DNA of 64,000 nt from Ancylostoma caninum (taxonomy: Eukaryota; Nematoda; Chromadorea; Rhabditida; Ancylostomatidae). The stretch is taken from assembly GCA_037903475.1 (NCBI GenBank), contig JBAJFG010000560.1:806001-870000 (forward strand), written 5' to 3'. Below are positions 29,633-40,566 of this stretch, piece after piece. Position numbers and translations under genes: made by a program. The notes below the pieces were generated by a model. That model searched no databases. It was given only the letters and a program-made list of their open reading frames with translations, and was not told where the DNA came from. Each line of letters begins with the position of its first letter. The first letter of the stretch is position 1.

Positions 29633-31756
29633 ACTGCATATAACAGTTTGCATTTCGTCACGAGTTGTAGGAATCCCCGTAGTATCCTTTCCTGATTAGC
29701 CATGGGCAACCTTCGAAGCTGTAAAGTCAGAAAAACTTCAAAAAAGGAACGGACGAAGAACTCTTCCATGCACTTGCGTATCAGAAAGCTTGACGAAAGC
29801 GTTACTTACGGTTGTTGCGCGTCAAAATTGACAAAATAACCCGAAATCTCACGAAGTTTTTGCATTGCCACGATGCGGTGAACATGGAGACGACGTACAT
29901 ATGTTCGTGCGACTGCCACGATGACAAAACCATTAACATTCGCTACCCGTAGAAAACTCGCTTCTTTCCGCTCTGCCATTGTACGTGGTCAAGTCAGATA
30001 TTACGCGCAGCAACAACAAATGACATCGAAGCGGTTGGCGACCAGATGGCCGTGGCGATATCATCCCAACTCCAGAACGCCGCGTCGTCTAATCAAAGCA
30101 ACTGGTGCCGGTTTGGGCGCTTCAGCTCCAGAGCGGTTTCATGCGCTACAGCAAAAACATGGCGAGAGTATTGCATTCGACGACCCCTCGCTCACATCGC
30201 GCTCGGAACCATACTCTTGATAAAGGCTTGTCAGCTGTTTTTGGTACATGAGCGACTGCCTCTCTGTAGTCTTTACAGGGAGCGTCAATTACGACTGCAC
30301 TTCTCCGTGGCCTGGAGCGCCGCACCATCAACGCGGCGCAGGCGAGACAACACCTAACGTTCACAGCGTCAAGCCCTGCCGCGTAGATGGGCGGTACTCG
30401 TGACTGGCGTTCCCTGTAGCTCAAGCTGTAGCGCCTATGGGGGCACTTTGTCTACAGTTACGACAGCAGTGGTATTGACCAGTCGTTCGGCTGGTTCGAT
30501 CGATTTTTTGCACCTTCTTCTGTAAGCCTTAATATGATATGTGATCCCTTCTATCTTGGTGTCTCGCTACTGGCGGCGTGGCCGCTGCCAGATTTGGCCG
30601 TCCACACGGCCTTTGGTTTCACATGGTTACGTACTGTGTACCATAGATACGATACCTCACAGAATTCGCTCTAATTTCACAAATAGCGGTTATTCGATGT
30701 GAAGCACGCAAATTTTGTATTCAGTTTGTACCATACCCTCATTTTTGTGAAATAATGGTGGAATTGCTGCAAGAAGCCTGATTCCAGCAGAAAAGCGGTA
30801 ATATCAAACAATATGATACTGATAGTCGTGTTCAGCATCTCAAAACCCGCTATGCGCAGTTTTAGAAAATTCTGTGAAATAATATATCTGCTGCATACCT
30901 ACTGTAATTCTACTAAAATGGAATTGTTGTAAGAAACATAGGGTTCAGCACTTGGAGTAACTCCCCCCCCCTCTCCCCATGAATAGTTTCAGTTTTTTTT
31001 GAGGATTCCCGCCACAAAAACAAGGGTATGGTACAAGACGAACACGGTATTTGTGTTCAACACATCAAATAACTCGTATCTGCGGAATTCGAAGGAATTG
31101 TGGGAGGTACCGAATCTACACTATACAACCAGTAACCATACAGAAGAAACCAAAGGCCTGTAGGAGGCTAAATCCTGCCGGCCAAAGATGGCTGGACGTG
31201 GCCACGCCGCAATTCGCCCTCGGTATAGGATACCTGCGCTGGCTTCTATTGTTAGAAGGTGCGTGTTAGAACTGGAGATGAAGCGCCGCCCATCCCTGTT
31301 GGCTCTGTGACCAGCAATCAGCCAAAATGCATGCTCTCTCCGAAATGATGAAGAGATGGAATGTAGTTCATGGATCTCCTCACTCAGCTCCATAGGCCGC
31401 TGCGCGTACACCCTCACTAACATCTAGAGCAATGTGCACAACTGTTAAAAACTTTATTGAACTTCATCATAGCGCTCAACAAACTGAACGAACCATGACC
31501 AAAAATTGCACGTCAACAATTCTAGAACACAAAGAAAAACTTAACTGACTCATTTCCAGCAACATCCATAGCCAGCATGATGGGGTTTCTGCAGGCTTTG
31601 AACTCTGAAACAGTAACAATGAGCGTTGGAACCCTTTGCGACTGCAAGTACTGTCCTTCTCGAAAACAGACGAACTCCGCACGCGTTTTCATAGCGTCGC
31701 ACCCGTAGAATCGATGCGGGACCTAGTGTCGCATACATTTCGTACAGTAACCCCAT
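29633..31756. other. Unassigned stretch with dispersed-repeat traces
   Basis: No supported gene. A GACTGCACTTCTCC...GCGCCGCACCAT segment at 30290-30350 recurs near 31875-31935, a dispersed repeat. A tRNA-like A box (TGTAGCTCAAGCTGTAG, about 30416) and B box (GGTTCGATCGA, about 30497) followed by T6 are listed separately. Confidence 0.3.
30414..30512 (+). ncRNA. tRNA-like (SINE or tRNA pseudogene) candidate
   Basis: An A-box-like TAGCTCAAGCTGTAG, then a B-box-like GGTTCGATCGA about 75 bp on, then TTTTTT, the Pol III terminator. The A-B spacing is longer than in a normal tRNA and I cannot fold a full cloverleaf. A tRNA-derived SINE or pseudogene fits better than a tRNA. Confidence 0.2.
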
Positions 31757-31835
31757 TTTTTAGGGTCACGACAGACACGCGGTCAATGCGATGCTTCACA
31801 TCGCATTGACCGCGTGTCTGTCGTGACCCTAAAAA
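31757..31835. repeat. Perfect 37-bp inverted repeat, 5-nt loop
   Basis: TTTTTAGGGTCACGACAGAC and the following 17 bases are followed by loop CTTCA (31794-31798) and the exact reverse complement (31799-31835). No mismatch in 37 bp. No gene adjoins it. Confidence 0.9.
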
Positions 31836-32873
31836 GTACCCCTCAAGTTTTACATACAGGGAGTGTCAAGCGCGACTGCACCTCGTGCTGCAGCGCCGCA
31901 CCATTTACGCGGCGCGGTCGAGGCAACGCTCAACGTCTATAGCGCTCATCCGCGCCTCGTCGCTGGTGTGGCGCTCCACGCCACGGATAGGTGCAATAGT
32001 GATTGCAGTTTCCTGCAGAGGGGTAGTTTCATGCGTCGATAATGACTAACAACATCACTTCGTATGACACTGCCACTTTTCTGCCAAAGTCGACTATTTG
32101 TCTCGGTTCCTTGGGTAATCCTATATAACAGCACAAACACGAGATCACACTATAAAATTCGTGTTGGCACATCAAAGAACACTGATAAAATCGAGGAGAT
32201 TCAGTGAAGTACCGTATCTGTCGTATCCTTACAGAAACCTTACAAAAATGGGGTTACGGTGCAGAATAGACACGATGTCCATGTTCGGCATATCAAATGA
32301 AAAAAAAAACTATGCGAAATTTCAGCAGAGAAATGTTTTCGAAAATTTCGGGGCCCTGAAGGAATAGTGGCAAAGAGAATATGCTGAGCGAGAAAAAAAT
32401 GGAATCCTGCTTATCTCACAAAAAGTGATGCTCAAGAAAAAAGAAGTTAACAGTTTGCCTGAATTGCAAATGTATTCGAAGAAAAAACCAAATGAAACCA
32501 TAATGAAATGAAATTGGAATGAAAGAAGAACCAAAAGAAGGAAACAGCGGCTCAAATCTGGTTGCACGAGAGACGTTCCCCAACCACGACCAGAGCTCGT
32601 CGCGCACCGCGCCGCGAGTCCTCTCGCTCTCTGCATCTCCGACTTCTAAGAAGTCCCTGTGCTGCCTCCACCCACCACTCACCTTCTGTGCTATACCTCC
32701 TCGCGGCCGCCGCAACGCAGGTGGGAAACGCATCTCGTGTAATCCTCAAAATTACCTGATTCTGAAAACATTCCCATCCAAGCGTTTCCTTGCGAAACAC
32801 ATGAAAAAGCATCCGCCTTGTCAACCTTAGTCAGAACTTGTTGGAACTTCTTGTGACCAGGATCTCATCTGCA
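31836..32873. other. Unassigned spacer
   Basis: Contains a dispersed repeat copy (31860-31935) and a 103-codon plus frame (32519-32830) whose end (KRFLAKHMKKHPPC) resembles part of a C2H2 zinc finger but lacks the paired cysteines. Not called as a gene. Confidence 0.25.
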
Positions 32874-34166
32874 AACCAATAGTTACAAAGCGAATCATTC
32901 AGGAAGAACCATAGCTCATGGTTAATTCTATCTACATATGAATTCCTTTAACCTGTTAGCAAACACGCAATTGCGTGTTTCCACATTCTCAAGCTCTGGA
33001 TTTCTTCCGCCTCGAAAATTTCTATGAAAGTCTCAGTAAACAGCAAGTAGGTAATGGATTTCTATAATCACACTGATGCAGAAATGTCACTGTATTTGTC
33101 ATATAAGAACAACGCTGAGACCGTTGAGGTTTTATGAACCATGCGAAAAATGAGCGGCTCACAAGTAAGTCGCACGCTCGTCAACGGGATCAATCCAATA
33201 ATTATTTGAAATCCCCCATCGAAAAAAAAACCTACGATCAATCCCATCATCTCTAAACACGCATCTGGTGCATCGAACGTCGCTTTTTCATGCGCCTGGA
33301 GTTGTTGCAGCAGCCTGCTTCTCATGCTCTCACCATAACTTCCTGAAACAAGGGGACGTACTTGAAAGGTAAGTTCTATAAATAAATATCTGAGCCAAAA
33401 ATGCACATCAACAAAGAAGAAAGAAGGAAGAAATTGGGGAACAAAGAAAGGAAGAGCGAAAAGAAAGAGGAAGAAGAGAAAGAAGAAGAAAGAAGAGAAA
33501 GAAGGAAGAAGAGGAAAAGGAATGAGAGAGAAAAAAACAAGACTGAAGAAGAAGAATGTCCTAGGAAAACGAAAGCAACAAAAACAGCAACAACTATGAT
33601 AACAAGGGCAGAAACAATAGTAAACGCAACAACAACAATAACGGTAACAAAAACTGCAATAACAATGTAAAAAAAACAAAAAAAAACAAGTAGTAAGAAC
33701 AAAAAACTAAGGGTGAAAAAAAAAAACAGAACGACAGGCTCTTTCGCCTGAGTGTGCGCCCCGGCGCGAAGAAGCGCGCCGCGGTAAAGGCGCGCTAGCG
33801 ACCGATTTTTGAATTGGTGTTTTGATTCGTTATATATAGATAGATATCAGATAGACTCACAACGATTAAGAAATAGACTCATCTTCACGTCTTTCTTGAT
33901 CCGGGTTCAAGACCACAGCCTTCCCATGGCTCATTCTCAAACACAGGAGAAAGCTTGTTCTATTACGAGATACTCATTCCAGAATTATATCTCGCCACTC
34001 CCATGCTATCTAATTGAAACAACGCCTCCGGGTGACAACAAAATTGAAAAAGAACACTGCTACATCAGTATCCCGAAGCAGATATAAAATCTGATAACAT
34101 AATAATATAATAACATAATATAACAGATATAAAATCTGACTGATTCGTTTTCGCCCCATTTCCGCA
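32874..34166 (+). repeat. Left arm of 1.29-kb inverted repeat
   Basis: Starts AACCAATAGTTACAAAG and ends CGCCCCATTTCCGCA. It matches the reverse complement of 37322-38609 nearly base for base. It includes a 150-bp purine tract (about 33411-33560) giving a Lys/Glu-rich frame that is low complexity, and an internal palindrome AAACACGCAATTGCGTGTTT. Coding is doubtful; a frame at 33809-34087 (MAHSQTQEKACS) is conserved in both arms simply by duplication. Confidence 0.9.
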
Positions 34167-34263
34167 CCAATATCGCCTTCTTGTCACTTTACAAGTCGCT
34201 ATTACTCGCAACAATCGTAAATGCGCAATAGAGAGCACAAACGCTATCACCCTGTTACAGATA

Positions 34264-35135
34264 ATGTCCTCACCACAGTCCAACCAAGACGAGGACCAAC
34301 ATACTGTCGCAGATGTCAAACAAGAACACAATGAAGAACAACCTGCACCAATGCACCAGTCAACGCCACGACAGGATGAGACACATGACGAAGAAACAGA
34401 CCTGCGTTCCACACTACGACGAATGGAGGCGAAAATGGAGACTATCAATGAAAACATCAGTAGAATCAACGCGCACATTCGCTACAGCATGGTAAATTGT
34501 TCCTTTTTCTTTACCCAAAACAAGAGTCACTATTGTAAGCTTGCTTAGACACGGAAACTCAAGTCTTCCTCTTCTGACAAGACTGAGGATGAACAGAAAA
34601 AATTAAAAACAAAGGTAATCATTTCGCAACTAACCAACTTTTAACTTCACAAAAGTATATACAGCGAAAATCGCACAATACCAGTCCAACAATTACTTGT
34701 ATGTTCAATACCACATTTTAAGGCTGCTGGAAGACCTCGCGGTACGAATAGAACGAATGGAAGCCCGTGATCGCGGAAAGGGAAATCTGCTAATCGCAAC
34801 TGCACATACGGGACCACTACAACCTAAGCCAGTCTCACAAGTGCGACGTGCTCAAAGCCCACAACCAAGCTCGAGCGGGATAGCAGCCACACTCAAGGAC
34901 TGCATATTCTGTGGAAGCCGTCACTGAGCCACAGACTGCGATCGCTTCACAAAATTAACGGCTAGAAGGAACCGTGTGTATGAACTTCAAAGGTGTGAAA
35001 GATGCCTCACACCGAACAATCATTTAGTTACTGCTTGCTCTGTAAAATCCTCTTGTTTTTATTGTAAACGTGCAAATAGAATGGTTGAAATGACTAAGCA
35101 TCACAGTGCTTTCTGTGTATATCAATTTGAGATGT
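34264..35135 (+). pseudogene. Gag-like zinc-knuckle protein (BEL/Pao type), broken
   Basis: The first part (34264-34491) is acidic then helical: MSSPQSNQDEDQHTV, then TLRRMEAKMETINENISRI. A candidate GT-AG intron (34492-34549) leads into TRKLKSSSSDKTEDEQ, and a second candidate intron follows (34615-34664). The frame resumes out of phase with RLLEDLAVRIERMEARD at 34727-34780. The zinc cluster is CIFCGSRH (stop TGA at 34925 where Trp is likely) ATDC, then CERCLTPNNHLVTAC, then CFYC with HHSAFC, ending about 35135. Such Cys/His arrays are typical of nematode BEL/Pao gag. One stop and a phase break make it a pseudogene. The right-hand inverted copy lacks this segment. Confidence 0.6.
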
Positions 35136-35154
35136 AATACTAGCATCTATATGA

Positions 35155-35204
<50 letters not shown>
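35155..35204. repeat. (TA)n microsatellite
   Basis: Near-pure TA tract directly before a hairpin end. Confidence 0.95.
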
Positions 35205-35205
35205 T

Positions 35206-35345
35206 AGCGCCCCTTCGGGACGCTAGAAAGTGGGGTGGGGCAGCCACTTGAAGTATGTGCAAAAGCTTCACACGTGTGAAATGCTAAAAAAATCAGCAAA
35301 AAAAGCAAAGCTAACCATTAGCTGAGCTCAAATACGAAATTCTCC
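35206..35345 (+). mobile_element. Hairpin end of composite satellite element, copy 4
   Basis: CTAGCGCCCCTTCGGGACGC, then AGAAAGTGGGGTGGGGCAGC and about 140 bp shared with copies at 17883 and 13602. The 60-bp array follows at 35587. Confidence 0.65.
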
Positions 35346-35586
35346 TAATGAGTTGTGTATACTCTATGGGTCTGGCGGCGTCGCCAACGTCGGGCTTCGA
35401 GTTTTCTCGCCATCCTAGCCTTGCTTGCAAATTCTTAATCCCGCACCTATACGTAGAGCTAATTTCCGATGCACTGATAATACCTACTCTTTTTTGTCAC
35501 ATTTCTTACACACCTATGAACCCGTTATGAACAGCCAACAGAGAGGAAGAAGAGATAGTCGACTGAGACACGAATGAGCGCGTAGC

Positions 35587-36040
35587 GTGCCCCTGCTCCA
35601 TTGGCAGACGTGCATCTTGGCTGTTGGACCAGGGCAGACCCATCCTCCATTTGTTGATCTGTATCCTGGCGTTCTTCCCACTACTGGGCCAGCGCAGACC
35701 CGATCCATAGGTGGGACTCATATCCCGGCGCTTTCCCCACTAATCCGCCCCTTGCGCACCCAGTCTCCATCCATGGACCCGTATCCTGGCGCTTTCTCCA
35801 GTATTGGACCAGAGCAAACCCAATCCCCATCCGTGGACTCGTTGTCTGGCACTTCCCCGTTAATGGGCCAATGCAGACCCAATCTCTATCGATGGACCCG
35901 TAGCCTGCCATTTTCCCAGTGTTGGGGCACGACGAACTCTTTCTCCATCGATGGACCCGCATCCTGCCGTTTTTCCACTATTGGGCCACGGCCTTTCTCG
36001 ATCGGTGGACACCTATCATGATGTTTTTCTGGACTACGGG
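35587..36040 (+). repeat. 60-bp satellite array, copy 4
   Basis: About 7 monomers with CTCCATCSATGGACCCGTAT and GGGCCASWGCAGACCC variants. The 144-codon plus and 93-codon minus frames across it are satellite artefacts. Confidence 0.8.
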
Positions 36041-36650
36041 GCCCCGGCTCATCTGTCCTTGGAAGGTTTGATCAACTGCACAAGTTGCACAACTGATTTC
36101 AGAGAATGTCACAACTGCTTATTATGACGCGTTCTTCATCCTGTGTATTTGATTGTACTTCTTAAAAACGGACGGATCCTCAAGCTGCATTATCCCAAAG
36201 GGACCTCACAGAGGGGTGCGAAAGGAGCATATCCCAAGTGAGGACACCGAGTGAACCCTTCGATACATCCCCCACGGTATGCACACTTCTTTTCAAAGTG
36301 GTTATCCTCCACTGTTCAAAGTTGAGTGGAGTCAACAACAAAGCTCCAGCAGAGGGGCGACTCTGCTCCGTACATTGCTGCTACGCATTGTCAAATCGCT
36401 GTAAACATTGTCTCGCCTGGAGGGCTCGAGACTGCTAGACGGTGGTCCCGCTGCGAAATCCCGAATGCACCCGACTTCCACTACGTCTATGCACCTATGA
36501 CGAAACATCGGCCGAATGCCCCGTCAGCTTCGCATCCTCGTGAGGCACAGTCTATAACTGAGTCTCACGGGGAGCGCATGCGATCACGTGCTAGTCCCCC
36601 TACGTCTGCGCTCTAGAAAATTTTGTTGCACTACCATGATTTATATAAGA

Positions 36651-36654
<4 letters not shown>
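36041..36654. other. Unassigned spacer
   Basis: A 96-codon plus frame (36326-36616) without recognised domain. This may be the far part of the composite satellite element. Confidence 0.3.
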
Positions 36655-36687
<33 letters not shown>

Positions 36688-36690
<3 letters not shown>

Positions 36691-37225
36691 GGGGGGGCCA
36701 TAAGTTATTGTACAACGTTTGCTCATTTATTTCTCCACCAGCAACACATGGATTATCCTGCTCTTTTCGCTGCCGAATAGAGCAGGGATCAAAGTATTAT
36801 ACAGTTAAAACCCGGTTTCCCGGGAGAGTTTTGCTTTGGAGCAGTTGGACTTAGAACAGGTTTTTGAAAAAAGCGGGTTGATGTGGAAATTTTTTACGAA
36901 AAATCCACCAAATCTCTAAAGTGGGGTGTACTGCTTAGATGCATCTTAAAGAGCAAAGAATGCTCTTTCTAAAAATATCAAACTGTTTTTGTGGCTGTTT
37001 TGCTCGGAAATTGCGGGCAGAGTTAGTGCATTTTGCGGCACCGAAAGTCTGCAATGAATGTTTCCGATAAACTTTTTTCGTTATCTTGGAAGTATCCAGG
37101 AGGTTTTTGTGATCAAAAGATAGAGCAAATCCAGCTCTATTAAACAGTGCCTAGTGCGGCAAAAAATATTTTACTACTGCGGAGAAATGGGCCAGCAAAC
37201 GTTGTACAATAACTTATGGCCCCCC

Positions 37226-37228
<3 letters not shown>
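36688..37228. mobile_element. Tc1/mariner-type MITE in TA tract
   Basis: A 541-bp element. Both ends read CAGGGGGGGCCATAAGTTATTGTACAACGTTTG-type sequence (about 33 bp, one extra G on the left) and TIR similarity continues past 50 bp with gaps. TA flanks both sides, within a TA microsatellite. No transposase. Confidence 0.8.

Positions 37229-37299
<71 letters not shown>
37229..37299. repeat. (TA)n microsatellite
   Basis: Near-pure TA tract of about 70 bp. With the tract at 35155-35204 it borders the centre of the inverted repeat. Confidence 0.95.
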
Positions 37300-37321
37300 G
37301 ATGCTAGTATTACATCTCAAA

Positions 37322-38609
37322 TTGCGAAAATGGGGCGAAAACGAATCAGTCAGATTTTATATCTGTTATATTATGTTATTATATTATTATGTTATCAGAT
37401 TTTATATCTGCTTCGGGATACTGATGTAGCAGTGTTCTTTTTCAATTTTGTTGTCACCCGGAGGCGTTGTTTCAATTAGATAGCATGGGAGTGGCGAGAT
37501 ATAATTCTGGAATGAGTATCTCGTAATAGAACAAGCTTTCTCCTGTGTTTGAGAATGAGCCATGGGAAGGCTGTGGTCTTGAACCCGGATCAAGAAAGAC
37601 GTGAAGATGAGTCTATTTCTTAATCGTTGTGAGTCTATCTGATATCTATCTATATATAACGAATCAAAACACCAATTCAAAAACCGGTCGCTAGCGCGCC
37701 TTTGCCGCGGCGCGCTTCTTCGCGCCGGGGCGCACACTCAGGCGAAAGAGCCTGTCGTTCTGTTTTTTTTCACCCTTAGTTTTTTGTTCTTACTACTTGT
37801 TTTTGTTGTTTTTTTACATTGTTATTGCAGTTTTTGTTACCGTTATTGTTGTTGTTGCGTTTACTATTGTTTCTGCCCTTGTTATCATAGTTGTTGCTGT
37901 TTTTGTTGCTTTCGTTTTCCTAGGACATTCTTCTTCTTCAGTTTTGTTTTTTTCTCTCTCATTCCTTTTCCTCTTCTTCCTTCTTTCTCTTCTTTCTTCT
38001 TCTTTCTCTTCTTCCTCTTTCTTTTCGCTCTTCCTTTCTTTGTTCCCCAATTTCTTCCTTCTTTCTTCTTTGTTGATGTGCATTTTTGGCTCAGATATTT
38101 ATTTATAGAACTTACCTTTCAAGTACGTCCCCTTGTTTCAGGAAGTTATGGTGAGAGCATGAGAAGCAGGCTGCTGCAACAACTCCAGGCGCATGAAAAA
38201 GCGACGTTCGATGCACCAGATGCGTGTTTAGAGATGATGGGATTGATCGTAGGTTTTTTTTCGATGGGGGATTTCAAATAATTATTGGATTGATCCCGTT
38301 GACGAGCGTGCGACTTACTTGTGAGCCGCTCATTTTTCGCATGGTTCATAAAACCTCAACGGTCTCAGCGTTGTTCTTATATGACAAATACAGTGACATT
38401 TCTGCATCAGTGTGATTATAGAAATCCATTTCCTACTTGCTGTTTACTGAGACTTTCATAGAAATTTTCGAGGCGGAAGAAATCCAGAGCTTGAGGATGT
38501 GGAAACACGCAATTGCGTGTTTGCTAACAGGTTAAAGGAAGTCATATGTAGATAGAATTAACCATGAGCCATGGTTCTTCCTGAATGATTCGCTTTGTAA
38601 CTATTGGTT
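37322..38609 (-). repeat. Right arm of 1.29-kb inverted repeat
   Basis: Reverse complement of 32874-34166 with few differences. Inward of it, 37300-37325 matches the reverse complement of 35126-35155. The roughly 960 bp present between those points on the left (34167-35125, the zinc-knuckle pseudogene) is absent here, with a CA shared at the deletion point. The arm abuts an LTR fragment at 38610. Confidence 0.9.
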
Positions 38610-38646
38610 CATGAATCATGAATCCGACACATCGGATTTCATGACA
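38610..38646 (-). mobile_element. First 37 bp of the BEL/Pao LTR, inverted
   Basis: Reverse complement of the LTR start (TGTCATGAAATCCG and on to ATTCATG). The flank to its right (CTCCCGACCGAAG) is the reverse complement of the sequence just left of the 3' LTR at 40224 (CTTCGCGGTCGGGAG) with one base pair removed. So it is a second, inverted copy of the internal-to-LTR junction. Confidence 0.75.
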
Positions 38647-39234
38647 CTCCCGACCGAAGATAATCCATGCGACATTCGGTCGTCGAATAATATCGTCTGT
38701 CTTGCATGCGCACATCAAAGCGAATAATAAAAAGGAAGAATAGAGGAAAGTGACAAGCAGGTACTAGTATCAAAATACCTAACAAAACAACAACATTTTG
38801 TCTACGATCCTCGAGTGCATGTAGATGTCATGAGTGGTTGTCGTAGGCACAGCACGGTTGGTGTCGTTGGCAAGTCGTCGTCGTCGTTGGGTCCTGTCGT
38901 TGTTACTGAGTGGTCCATTTGTAGTGATGGAAGAATGAAATTTTGTTTGCCAGTCGGCTGATAACTTTAGTTAATCGTTTCTCAGACTGACACGTACGAC
39001 ACGCTATTGACCTCTTACTCGTTGTCTTTACTCGCATTACTCGACATTGGACCGTTTCCACGCATTGAACTATTCCATCTCTTATTTTAATTTTATAATG
39101 ATCTATTGGTAGAGAATAAGTAGTCGGTTCAAATTTTCTGAGAAGCGTGTAAGTTTAATTTTACTACTATGAAATTATAACACCAAGAAATCGCACCAAG
39201 AAATTGATATACTTGAATCGCATATAATCTGCCC

Positions 39235-39235
<1 letters not shown>
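38647..39235. other. Unassigned; possible inverted BEL/Pao 3' internal sequence
   Basis: No supported gene. Read on the minus strand it leads into the polypurine-like GGTCGGGAG and LTR fragment, so part of it may be retroelement 3' internal sequence. Confidence 0.35.
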
Positions 39236-39295
<60 letters not shown>

Positions 39296-39298
<3 letters not shown>

Positions 39299-39573
39299 TG
39301 GCGGACGCAGGGGGGGGGCGGGGGGGCGCGCGCCCCCCCGAGAATGGGTCGCCAAATTTTCGAAATTACTTTACAATACAAATAAAAATCTTTTGTTAGT
39401 TTATTTTTAATTGTTTATTTTTATTATTATTTTTAATATATTTTTTATTTATTGTTTATTATTATAATTAATATTATTATTAATTTTATTTTCCGTCTGG
39501 GTCCCCAAAACGGCGGAGACCCCACTTTTCTTCCCACGCCCCCCCTCCCGCCCACTTTCTGCGTCCGCCACTG
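39296..39573 (+). mobile_element. hAT-like MITE, copy 2
   Basis: 278 bp, ends CAGTGGCGGACGCAG and its complement, closely matching 13655-13929. Lies in a TA tract (39236-39295 on the left). Confidence 0.75.
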
Positions 39574-39591
39574 ATATATATATATATATAT

Positions 39592-39858
39592 CAGTGGCGG
39601 ACGCAGAAAGTGGGCGGGAGGGGGGGCGTGGGAAGAAAAGTGGGGTCTCCGCCGTTTTGGGGACCCAGACGGAAAATAAAATTAATAATAATATTAATTA
39701 TAATAATAAACAATAAATAAAAAATATATTAAAAATAATAATAAAAATAAACAATTAAAAATAAACTAACACAAGATTTTTATTTGTATTGTAAAGTAAT
39801 TTCGAAAATTTGGCGACCCATTCTCGGGGGGGGCGCGCGCCCCCCCCGTCCGCCACTG
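39592..39858 (-). mobile_element. hAT-like MITE, copy 3
   Basis: Same family in opposite orientation, 18 bp of (TA)n after copy 2. Its right end lacks two bases of the TIR (CCCGTCCGCCACTG). Confidence 0.75.
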
Positions 39859-39882
39859 ATATATATATATATATATATATAT

Positions 39883-40162
39883 CAGTGGCGGACGCAGAAA
39901 GTGGGCGGGAGGGGGGGCGTGGGAAGAAAAGTGGGGTCTCCGCCGTTTTGGGGACCCAGACGGAAAATAAAATTAATAATAATATTAATTATAATAATAA
40001 ACAATAAATAAAAAATATATTAAAAATAATAATAAAAATAAACAATTAAAAATAAACTAACACAAGATTTTTATTTGTATTGTAAAGTAATTTCGAAAAT
40101 TTGGCGACCCATTCTCGGGGGGGGGCGCGCCCCCCCGCCCCCCCCCCCTGCGTCCGCCACTG
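39883..40162 (-). mobile_element. hAT-like MITE, copy 4
   Basis: Same family and orientation as copy 3, separated from it by 24 bp of (TA)n. Frames that cross copies 3 and 4 are artefacts. Confidence 0.75.
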
Positions 40163-40210
40163 ATATATATATATATATATATGTATGTATATATATATAT
40201 ATATCTTCCT

Positions 40211-40223
40211 TCGCGGTCGGGAG
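40211..40223 (+). promoter_or_regulatory. Candidate polypurine tract before 3' LTR
   Basis: CGCGGTCGGGAG immediately precedes the LTR start, where the plus-strand primer of an LTR element lies. Only the last GGGAG is a clean purine run. The same text occurs inverted at 38647. Confidence 0.4.
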
Positions 40224-40566
40224 TGTCATGAAATCCGATGTGTCGGATTCATGATTCATGCTCACACCCGCCTACGTCTGCGGAGAGGATAAAAGGCTCG
40301 GTATGAACATTATGGGTGGAGCTTTACAAGTGTGCTTTGTGGCGAGCTTTGCAACAAGCAATGCTGCCTGTCTGGCAAGCAATTATACTGTATTCACAAG
40401 TTTATCCACAAGTAACGTCTAAAGCGCGAAACCCCACTCTCTTTCTATCCTCGTATTTCTATTTCTGCATTATCACTTTTGCATAATGTATCTTTAATAA
40501 ATAGTTAGTAAAGCAAGCATGTTAATTAACCACCAAACCTTATTGGACCGTGATGCAGTCCAAACA
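40224..40566 (+). mobile_element. BEL/Pao 3' (or solo) LTR
   Basis: 343 bp, TG...CA ends, about 95% identical to 18959-19301 by eye (about 17 differences). GGCGG follows, equal to the 5 bp before the 5' LTR (18954-18958), and the 60-bp satellite resumes there in phase. That supports one insertion rather than two solo LTRs. No primer site follows, as expected for a 3' LTR. Confidence 0.8.

Noticed and set aside
32519..32830. Zinc-finger gene
   Set aside because: Only KRFLAKHMKKH resembles the His half of a C2H2 finger; the Cys pair is absent.
33401..33670. Lys/Glu-rich 89-codon frame (and its copy at 37814-38083)
   Set aside because: Product of a purine-only tract; low complexity, duplicated only because it lies in the inverted repeat.
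37784..38281. 165-codon Phe/Cys-rich frame
   Set aside because: Antisense of the purine tract inside the inverted-repeat arm. Its mirror at 33068-33679 is the same artefact.
39784..40011. Frames across the MITE cluster
   Set aside because: Run through TA tracts and MITE ends; identical peptides appear at 13801-14058.
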